Below the pieces are notes generated by a model. The model was given only the letters and a program-made list of their open reading frames with translations. It was not told the origin of the DNA and ran no database searches. This document shows, in pieces, positions 22,380 through 27,549 of a stretch of DNA of 43,427 bases (positions are counted from its first letter, which is position 1; each line of letters opens with the position of its first letter). This stretch comes from a virus. Where the stretch lies: the IMG/VR virus record IMGVR_UViG_3300035138_000007, positions 1 through 43,427 of that record. One strand, given 5' to 3'. Made by a program: the position numbers and the translations under genes.

Positions 22380-22409
22380 ATTGTACACCTTTGTGATGGC
22401 AGAATGCAA
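22380..22409 (-). promoter_or_regulatory. Promoter of the 170-residue protein gene
   Basis: On the minus strand, TTGCAT (22409-22404) and TACAAT (22385-22380) are 18 bases apart. The -35 is weaker (four of six) and the -10 matches five of six. The predicted leader of about 73 nt contains the short hairpin GTGG/CCAC. A perfect 10-bp palindrome (22429-22438, GTACTAGTAC) lies centred about 25 bases upstream of the -35 and could be an activator or repressor site. Confidence 0.65.
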
Positions 22410-22613
22410 GGGGTGTGAACTTACTTAGGTACTAGTACTATAGTCCTACCCGCCGGATGGTTGCACTTCGGCAAGGTGAAAAAGTTTTTTAGCTGCCCCT
22501 AACAAAGGCATGGGGGTATACCTAACAACTGAAACTTCTGGGGGTACGGTCTGGCAAGTTTGCAATACACTTTTTATACTTACTACTCCAGTGAGATTTC
22601 TTGGATGAAAAAG
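22410..22613 (-). other. Non-coding stretch upstream of the 22300 gene
   Basis: About 204 bases between the end of the zinc-finger gene at 22614 and the promoter box at 22409. No supported gene. It contains the palindrome GTACTAGTAC (22429-22438) and two TGGGGGTA direct repeats (near 22511 and 22549). A 21-codon frame (MPLLGAAKK...) is present but has a weak ribosome-binding site. It is probably a regulatory region. Confidence 0.5.
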
Positions 22614-22847
22614 TTATTTACTGGTTCTTCTAGATTCCAGGAACTTCTGCTTTTCTTCCAGTATGACAACCTGGCGATACTCGTCGACTCTTTGACGGAT
22701 AGTAGTCTGCATATCCATCCAGGCCTTCTCACATCCGGCGCACCTAATAGGTTCTCCAGATATATAGAACTCATCGTACCATCTCTTTGCTTGAGTAGAC
22801 TGCGGGAGCATCTCATCTCCACACCAGTCACAAGTTATCTTTATCAT
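22614..22847 (-). CDS. Zinc-finger hypothetical protein
   Basis: 77 residues. The N-terminus is MIKITCDWCGDEM, then IRCAGCEKAW at about 34-43, giving C-x2-C ... C-x2-C, a classical zinc ribbon. The C-terminal half is a charged helix (RQRVDEYRQVVILEEKQKF) suitable for dimerisation. The start overlaps the preceding gene by 20 bases with GGAGAAG upstream. Probably a small DNA- or RNA-binding regulator. Confidence 0.72.
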   Translation of the reverse strand: MIKITCDWCGDEMLPQSTQAKRWYDEFYISGEPIRCAGCEKAWMDMQTTIRQRVDEYRQVVILEEKQKFLESRRTSK

Positions 22848-23229
22848 TTGTCTTCTCCTTTTTTGGTATATTAGGAAATATCCCCATATACTTTTCTATC
22901 TTGCCAGATAGATTCTGTTGAACTGCTATAATATCAATGTCATTCCAAGGTAAATCATATATAGATTTGGGGTACTGACTTTCAGGTATAGGTGCTGACT
23001 CGTAACATGCTTTAATAAAACAATCTTTAATATCCCTCATTGTTAGTCCCTTAACTTCTTGCCTACCTCTGATGCCATCATCAGTCCAAGGTTGACCATC
23101 ATAAGGCCTATTCCTATCAAGTGTATAGAGTATATCTGTGGAGAATTCTGATTCAATAAACTCCTCCAGATGCTCCATATCAGTTATCGGAATTTCATGA
23201 CCATCAATCTTATATGTTCTTTTTTTCAT
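22828..23229 (-). CDS. Hypothetical protein
   Basis: 133 residues, acidic N-terminal half (MEHLEEFIESEFSTDILYTL) and Lys-rich C-terminus. The segment RPYDGQPWTDDGIRGRQEVK and a helix TMRDIKDCFIKACYESAP have no recognised match. The ATG follows AAAGGAGCAGT. It sits between a zinc-finger gene and the tRNA gene. Function unknown. Confidence 0.62.
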   Translation of the reverse strand: MKKRTYKIDGHEIPITDMEHLEEFIESEFSTDILYTLDRNRPYDGQPWTDDGIRGRQEVKGLTMRDIKDCFIKACYESAPIPESQYPKSIYDLPWNDIDIIAVQQNLSGKIEKYMGIFPNIPKKEKTNDKDNL

Positions 23230-23272
23230 ACTGCTCCTTTATATTTAATAGTTCTTACTTCCACCACAACCT

Positions 23273-23349
23273 TGGTACGGCAGGCAGGACTCGAACCTGC
23301 GGCCTGGACGTTATAAGCATCCTGCTCTAACCAACTGAGCTACTGCCGC
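23273..23349 (-). tRNA. tRNA-Ile, anticodon UAU
   Basis: A full cloverleaf of 77 nt on the minus strand: acceptor stem GCGGCAG with CTGCCGT (one G-U), D-arm GCTC/GAGC, anticodon stem GGATG/CGTCC with loop CTTATAA, T-arm GCAGG TTCGAGT CCTGC, discriminator A and an encoded CCA. The anticodon (23315-23313) is TAT, reading AUA. Bacteria usually read AUA with a lysidine-modified CAU tRNA, so UAU is uncommon. The tRNA lies between genes of the leftward operon and would help decode AUA isoleucine codons, which are frequent in many genes of this arm. Confidence 0.95.
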
Positions 23350-23359
23350 GTAGTATTAT

Positions 23360-23557
23360 TTATAACTGGGGATAGTTTCTACATACTCGATTAGCTTCCT
23401 GTAGCAGCTTCATCTGGTTTTCGTTAGTATACTCAGGACACTTGGCAGTCGAATGATGGTGGCAGTGAAGTCCAGCTCGTTTGTCTGAAGAGTAACGGCA
23501 CTTCGGACGGAAGGTAGGATATCCGGTAGTTTCATAGTAATAACATAATTCAATCAT
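23360..23557 (-). CDS. Cys/His-rich small protein
   Basis: 65 residues, with PKCRYSSDK, LHCHHHSTAKCPEY and VCRNYP. Four to five cysteines and four histidines in 45 residues suggest a zinc or other metal site. It sits directly after the tRNA in the operon direction, and its start overlaps the preceding 95-residue gene by eight bases. Function unknown. Confidence 0.6.
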   Translation of the reverse strand: MIELCYYYETTGYPTFRPKCRYSSDKRAGLHCHHHSTAKCPEYTNENQMKLLQEANRVCRNYPQL

Positions 23558-23837
23558 CTTCTATTCCCTCCATTGGATTCTCTTTAAATAAGACTTCACC
23601 TAGAATATCTATGATAGACTCAGCTATCTCCTCAATATCTTCCCGAGATATGAAAGTCTGGAGGTAAGCCCCAAGAACTTCATGAGTTGCTGAGACAGCC
23701 TGACGCCTTAGTGATAGTGAAGAGTCCACATAGATGTTTACAGAAGTAGTGCGGTATGCTCCTCCAGTATCATGTTCGGACAAGTTTTCTGTGTGCACAG
23801 TTATATTACTTATCAGTTGCTCTACCATATACCTCAT
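23550..23837 (-). CDS. Small hypothetical protein
   Basis: 95 residues. The N-terminus has a beta pattern (ISNITVHTENLSEHD). The segment SLSLRRQAVSATHEVLGAYL is a predicted helix, and the C-terminus is acidic (VLFKENPMEGIEDD). It overlaps the end of the preceding zinc-type gene by 32 bases. No family was recognised. Confidence 0.6.
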   Translation of the reverse strand: MRYMVEQLISNITVHTENLSEHDTGGAYRTTSVNIYVDSSLSLRRQAVSATHEVLGAYLQTFISREDIEEIAESIIDILGEVLFKENPMEGIEDD

Positions 23838-24159
23838 CCTTTCTCATGATATCAGCTACCTTGGCAAACTCCTCAGGGCCTAGCACTCCGGCAAGTAACC
23901 GGATATTCTCCAGTTTAGCTAGTGCAATTTTAGCCCTAGGATGCTGGTCAAGAATCATCTGGTAGCCTTCAGTATATCCGTATTTGTGCATGAGTTCTTT
24001 TAACTCAACTGCGGTAGTAAATGTAGCAGGCAGCCACTTAGCCTGATAACAGTACTTGCACACGAACATAGTACCTCTGTCGATAGAGAAGCTGCTCTCC
24101 CAGTGATGTACATGGGGAGCCGAGGGCCTGGTAGGACACCTATGGTCTATCCACTCTAT
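23806..24159 (-). CDS. Zinc-binding hypothetical protein with apparent ATA start
   Basis: 117 residues if started at ATA (24159-24157), which overlaps the preceding TAG as ATAG. CTG at 24165 (ten bases after GGAG) is the alternative; there is no ATG, GTG or TTG in the expected place. Cysteines and histidines are C8 in HRCP, H16/H18/H19 in APHVHHW, and C34/C37 in FVCKYC, a metal-site pattern. The C-terminus is an acidic helix with basic ends (MRKDEVYGRATDK). The frame remains open far upstream, but that part overlaps a better-supported gene in another frame. Confidence 0.6.
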   Translation of the reverse strand: MEWIDHRCPTRPSAPHVHHWESSFSIDRGTMFVCKYCYQAKWLPATFTTAVELKELMHKYGYTEGYQMILDQHPRAKIALAKLENIRLLAGVLGPEEFAKVADIMRKDEVYGRATDK

Positions 24160-24611
24160 TCCCAGCTCTTCGGCACTCCGCCAAGGTGAGATATCTCCTC
24201 CCGAAGGTTTTCCAGCCTTTCGCCCAGATGGATTAGAGTATCTATGTCTCTTTCCTCTGGACTTTTCTCTGCCTCTACTTTTAGCTGCTGCACTACCTTG
24301 GCTCTCTTTCTTAGCACGGCTAGCCGCTGGTCTCTCTGTTCCTTTGGTAAGAGTATTTTCTTCCTTCCTCTCTTCTCCACATAACGCCTCTTGTTGAACT
24401 CCTCCATCCCCTGCTCCAGCCAGCAGCACTGCCCGTCTGACTTCCTCTTTGCGTGCCAGTGAAATGTCCTTGTCCATGTCCTCGACTCACCTCCTTCCGA
24501 GTTGAACTTACGCCAGAGTTTACCGAAGACCTCAGGTTCGCCAACTGAGATATTTTCGTGGCAGTATTGACACTCGGCAGACCTGTTGCATCGGCTTAAC
24601 CAGATATCTAT
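24156..24611 (-). CDS. Zinc-finger protein with apparent ATA start
   Basis: 151 residues if started at ATA (24611-24609), overlapping the previous TAG as ATAG; GAGGTG lies five bases upstream. The likely metal ligands are C8, C14, C17 (AECQYCHENISVGE), H51/H53 in FHWHA and C62/C63 in QCCWLEQG. The C-terminal 80 residues are a charged helix (KEQRDQRLAVLRKRAKVVQQ). From the start to the first in-frame ATG (24407) there are 68 codons with no ATG, GTG or TTG, yet all the cysteines lie there. A non-standard start or a frameshift from the upstream gene is therefore implied. Function unknown. Confidence 0.65.
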   Translation of the reverse strand: MDIWLSRCNRSAECQYCHENISVGEPEVFGKLWRKFNSEGGESRTWTRTFHWHAKRKSDGQCCWLEQGMEEFNKRRYVEKRGRKKILLPKEQRDQRLAVLRKRAKVVQQLKVEAEKSPEERDIDTLIHLGERLENLREEISHLGGVPKSWE

Positions 24612-24817
24612 TGTTGCACCTCATCTAACTTTACTATATTAACACCATGACCGCCTGTGCAATACTTTTCGTGGCAGTCATCACACGCAAATAAATAACC
24701 AGTTACATAGTTATCCTTCCTAAAAGCTACTTGGTGTAGTCTATTTTTAGTACCGCAGAATTGGCAAGATGTAATAGCATCTTCATACCTATTCTTAATT
24801 TCATCCCGATTATTCAT
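24608..24817 (-). CDS. Zinc-ribbon small protein, first gene of the leftward arm
   Basis: 69 residues. CQFCGTKNRLH (about 19-29) and CDDCHEKYCTGG (about 46-57) give a C-x2-C ... C-x2-C zinc ribbon. AGGAG lies 10-11 bases before the ATG at 24817. It is the first gene read from the leftward promoter, so it could act early, for example on host transcription. The role is not shown by the sequence. Its stop overlaps the next frame's ATA. Confidence 0.7.
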   Translation of the reverse strand: MNNRDEIKNRYEDAITSCQFCGTKNRLHQVAFRKDNYVTGYLFACDDCHEKYCTGGHGVNIVKLDEVQQ

Positions 24818-24840
24818 ATGGTCTTCACTCCTTTTATTTT

Positions 24841-24870
24841 ATTTTAACACTAAGTGCATCCAGTTGTCAA
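24841..24870 (-). promoter_or_regulatory. Leftward sigma-70-type promoter
   Basis: On the minus strand, TTGACA (24870-24865) and TAAAAT (24846-24841) are 18 bases apart. The predicted start point, about 24834, is just before the AGGAG site (24832-24828) of the first leftward gene. The -35 overlaps a rightward -35 on the opposite strand. Confidence 0.75.
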
Positions 24871-24893
24871 TAGCTCAGTCCACTCGGTATAAT
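24864..24893 (+). promoter_or_regulatory. Rightward promoter, first of two
   Basis: TTGTCA (24864-24869) and TATAAT (24888-24893) are 18 bases apart. The -35 matches five of six positions. It overlaps the leftward -35, so polymerase binding at the two should exclude each other. Confidence 0.6.
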
Positions 24894-24930
24894 AAATTAC
24901 CCACAATTAGCCACTACATTTAAAATATAC

Positions 24931-24959
24931 TTGACACATGTCCAAATTGGTGTTATACT
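24931..24959 (+). promoter_or_regulatory. Rightward main promoter of the virion arm
   Basis: TTGACA (24931-24936) and TATACT (24954-24959) are separated by 17 bases. The predicted start point is about 24966, at the start of AGGAGGG (24966-24972) for the small terminase ATG at 24976. The leader is thus about 10 nt. Confidence 0.88.
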
Positions 24960-24975
24960 AGCAATAGGAGGGATT

Positions 24976-25623
24976 ATGGAAGAGTTGCAGTATGAAGGTG
25001 AAGTCGTCAGAGACAAAGGCAACGAGGCCTTGTCAATAGCCAGTACAGTTATCCCATACGATAGAGAGGATTCAGAAGCTCAGTATCTATTCAATAGAGC
25101 TTGTGGTCTGTCAGTTAGAGAGACTCTAGAGGTTATAGATAGGACAAAAGGCTGGCTGTCTAACATCCGAGCAAGAGATCCGCAGTTTGTAGAACTGGAA
25201 AAGCAGATACCAGAATTCCGTAAGACCTTATCTAAAGACTTCCTAAAGATAGAATGGATGAGGAACTTCCGGCTAGCTATGGCTAAGGATAGGAAGATAC
25301 TCAAAAGAAGCCTCGGTATGGAGAGAGATGGCAGCGGTGAGGTAGTCACTATGACTAACTTCGACCAGCAGTATCTTCTCAAGATGCGAACTCACTATTC
25401 CCCACAGCAACTACAGGTACTCCAAGCTATCGGTACTGAGGGAGACGGTGGAATTAACTTCGGTCAGTGGGTACTGCAGAATTCCAACATAGTCCAAAAT
25501 GTTCAGAACATATATGGTGAGGTTAAAGATGGCCAGAAGAGTAACAGCCAAAGTCCGTCAAGCAGCCCGCAGGAATATCCGCAGAGCCCAGTTAAGCAGA
25601 TACCGAGTCAAGGAACCACGTAG
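24976..25623 (+). CDS. terS: Terminase small subunit
   Basis: 215 residues from the ATG at 24976, with AGGAGGG four bases upstream. An in-frame ATG at 24931 overlaps the promoter and is rejected. The N-terminal segment ACGLSVRETLEVIDRTKGWL is a helix-turn-helix with the spacing of TerS DNA-binding domains, followed by a long helical core. The last 28 residues are Ser/Gln/Pro-rich. The role is to recognise the packaging site and regulate the large subunit, inferred from the position just before the large terminase. Another gene overlaps its C-terminus in a different frame. Confidence 0.78.
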   Translation: MEELQYEGEVVRDKGNEALSIASTVIPYDREDSEAQYLFNRACGLSVRETLEVIDRTKGWLSNIRARDPQFVELEKQIPEFRKTLSKDFLKIEWMRNFRLAMAKDRKILKRSLGMERDGSGEVVTMTNFDQQYLLKMRTHYSPQQLQVLQAIGTEGDGGINFGQWVLQNSNIVQNVQNIYGEVKDGQKSNSQSPSSSPQEYPQSPVKQIPSQGTT

Positions 25624-25660
25624 CGTGGGCAGGATTAGGCAGGTAAGGAGGACTAGATGA
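25529..25660 (+). CDS. Arginine-rich 43-residue peptide overlapping terS
   Basis: A second frame within the terS tail: ATG at 25529 with GAGGTTA upstream. The product (MARRVTAKVRQAARRNIRRA and onward to VRRTR) has about 18 Arg/Lys in 43 residues. Its stop overlaps the next ATG (25657) as ATGA, the genome's usual coupling. The overlap of 95 bases forces the Ser/Gln/Pro-rich composition of the terS end. A DNA- or RNA-binding or charge-neutralising role is plausible. This is an overprinted gene candidate. Confidence 0.6.
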   Translation: MARRVTAKVRQAARRNIRRAQLSRYRVKEPRSVGRIRQVRRTR

Positions 25661-25839
25661 ACCAGTTTGATAAGGATAGGCTTGATAGACTAGAGGGTAA
25701 GGTTGATGACATTAAAGATAACCATCTGTCTCATATCTATGATGCTATTGGTAATCTTAACGGAAAGCTCTGGGTGCTAATTCCTATAGTTCTTTCTCTC
25801 GTGGGACTGATAATAGGTCTTTATGTTAAGGGAGGTTAG
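25657..25839 (+). CDS. Small coiled-coil membrane protein, holin-like
   Basis: 60 residues with AAGGAGG before the ATG. Residues 1-30 are a short coiled coil (RLDRLEGKVDDIKDNHL). Residues 36-56 are one hydrophobic segment (LWVLIPIVLSLVGLIIGLYV). The layout resembles XhlA-type haemolysin/holin-associated proteins with N-terminal helix and one membrane span. It lies between terS and the large terminase. The lysis role is inferred; a membrane anchor is another reading. Confidence 0.7.
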   Translation: MNQFDKDRLDRLEGKVDDIKDNHLSHIYDAIGNLNGKLWVLIPIVLSLVGLIIGLYVKGG

Positions 25840-27549
25840 ATGCAGACAGTTACTCAAGACCAAGCTATGGCACAGCTGTTCTCTAACCGTCAGATGACCA
25901 TAGAGACTCTACTAGAGATAGAGAACAAAGATAGAGAACTCGTACCTATGAAGTTCAATAGTATCCAGGAGAGAATGATTAGTGATTCTACTGGCCGAGA
26001 TATCTATGTTAAGCCTGGACAAGTCGGGGCAACTTCAGTCCACGTAGCTGACTTCTACATAGACAATATAACTATCAACGGAACAGTATCGGTCATTGTC
26101 TCTTACGATGAGTTCTCTGCCAAGAGACTTATCATGAAGGCCAAGAAGTATCACAACAACCTGGCTCGTCGTTGGCCTACTATCCCTAAGCTAGACCATA
26201 AAGGTGCGGAGGAGCTGACATGGGAGATTAAGGACGACAAGGGTAGGACGGTGTTCTACTCCGTCATGTATATATTCTCGGCTAGGAGTTATACCATAGG
26301 CCGAGGCGAGACTATCCACAACTTACTGTTGGATGAGTACGCATTTTGGCCTGAGGGAACTCACGAGTCTGTATTTGCATCCGCAGTTCAGAGAGTCCCG
26401 CTAAAGAAAGGAACTAAGATTCGTATCCAGTCAACTGCTAACGGTGAGGAAGACTTCTATGAAATGTACAAGGCTGCAGTTGAGGGAGTGAACATAGGTA
26501 CTGGTAGAATTAAGTCTGTCTACAAGCCTCACTTTTACCCCTGGTTTGACCATGAGGAGTACCGGATGAAACCAGACGACCCGTTTGTTCTTGACGGAGA
26601 CGATGTGGATGAGTTACTAAATCTTCAACCTGAGGAGGAGAACTTGCTCACTAAGCTAATTGCAGACTTCGGCTTCAACTATGATGGAGCTATGGATGCT
26701 CTCAGATGGAGAAGGTACAAGAAGGCTGAGATGGCCTCCCAACGACGCTCTGGGGACACTATGTTGCTGTTTGAGCAGGAGTATCCTGAAGACGACGAGA
26801 CATGCTTTATTATTGCAGGTAACTTAGCCTACTCCTCAGATATAGTTAATAGTAAGATAAGTCTCTCATATCCAGCTCCGAAACATATTAGTGTTACTAA
26901 CAAGAAAACTGGCGTATCTATCGAGGTAGACATCTGGTTTGATAGAGAAGATGGGCTAGGGTACTTACTCTCCATTGACCCTGGGAAGGGTAAAGTATCT
27001 GAGTCAGTTGCTCACGTCTGGCACTTTGAGGACGGATATAAAGATAAGGATGGGAATGAGGTTCCACCAGTATTGAGGCACTGTGCCACTATGTCCGGCT
27101 GGTACGACGAGTATGAGTTCGCAGAGTACTGTAAGGAGCTCGGATACTACTACAACGGTGCAGTAATTTGTCCTGAGGACAACTTGGACATAGTCTCGCA
27201 TCTTAGAGGCTACGCTAACCTCTACTATAGAGAAGACGTAAGGTCTGGCAAAATGATTCGGGCAATAGGTTGGCAGACTAATACTTCTACCAAGCCTTAC
27301 ATGCTCACTGAGTTAAATAAGTATCTAGAAGACATAGAGTGTTATGACCGGAGATTCTGGTCTCAATTAAAGAATATACGTAGAGACCCAACTGTCAAGT
27401 ACGGTATCTCAGTCATTGGTGCTGATGACCACCATGATGCTGGAGCTATTGCAGTAGTTTGCAAGGACGCTCAGATGCAAGTGGTAGGTCATGTCTGGAG
27501 CACCTCTGACCCAGAGGCTGGCGGCTGGTCTGACGATTGGGGGAGATAA
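25840..27549 (+). CDS. terL: Terminase large subunit
   Basis: 569 residues. Walker A-like segment VKPGQVGATS (57-66), with the lysine at the start as in many terminases. Walker B LLLDEYAF (162-169; D165, E166). Motif III IQSTANG follows. The nuclease part has LLSIDPGKG (about 374-382), VICPEDNLDI and a C-terminal DDHHDAGA (about 528). This is the ATP-driven packaging motor and headful or site-specific nuclease. The stop overlaps the portal start (TAATG). Confidence 0.93.
   Translation: MQTVTQDQAMAQLFSNRQMTIETLLEIENKDRELVPMKFNSIQERMISDSTGRDIYVKPGQVGATSVHVADFYIDNITINGTVSVIVSYDEFSAKRLIMKAKKYHNNLARRWPTIPKLDHKGAEELTWEIKDDKGRTVFYSVMYIFSARSYTIGRGETIHNLLLDEYAFWPEGTHESVFASAVQRVPLKKGTKIRIQSTANGEEDFYEMYKAAVEGVNIGTGRIKSVYKPHFYPWFDHEEYRMKPDDPFVLDGDDVDELLNLQPEEENLLTKLIADFGFNYDGAMDALRWRRYKKAEMASQRRSGDTMLLFEQEYPEDDETCFIIAGNLAYSSDIVNSKISLSYPAPKHISVTNKKTGVSIEVDIWFDREDGLGYLLSIDPGKGKVSESVAHVWHFEDGYKDKDGNEVPPVLRHCATMSGWYDEYEFAEYCKELGYYYNGAVICPEDNLDIVSHLRGYANLYYREDVRSGKMIRAIGWQTNTSTKPYMLTELNKYLEDIECYDRRFWSQLKNIRRDPTVKYGISVIGADDHHDAGAIAVVCKDAQMQVVGHVWSTSDPEAGGWSDDWGR

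Noticed and set aside
22441-22515. A 21-codon frame on the minus strand (MPLLGAAKK...)
   Set aside because: Weak ribosome-binding site, very short and no coupling to neighbours.
22583-22831. An 82-codon frame overlapping the zinc-finger gene at 22614-22847
   Set aside because: It is a shadow frame; the other frame has paired CxxC motifs and a proper ribosome-binding site.
24156-24477. A long frame starting at ATG 24477 that would add 106 residues to the 23806 gene
   Set aside because: Its N-terminal part is low-complexity Arg/Ser/Gly-rich and overlaps the zinc-finger frame, which has ordered Cys/His ligands and typical codon use. The ribosome-binding-site spacing is also poor.
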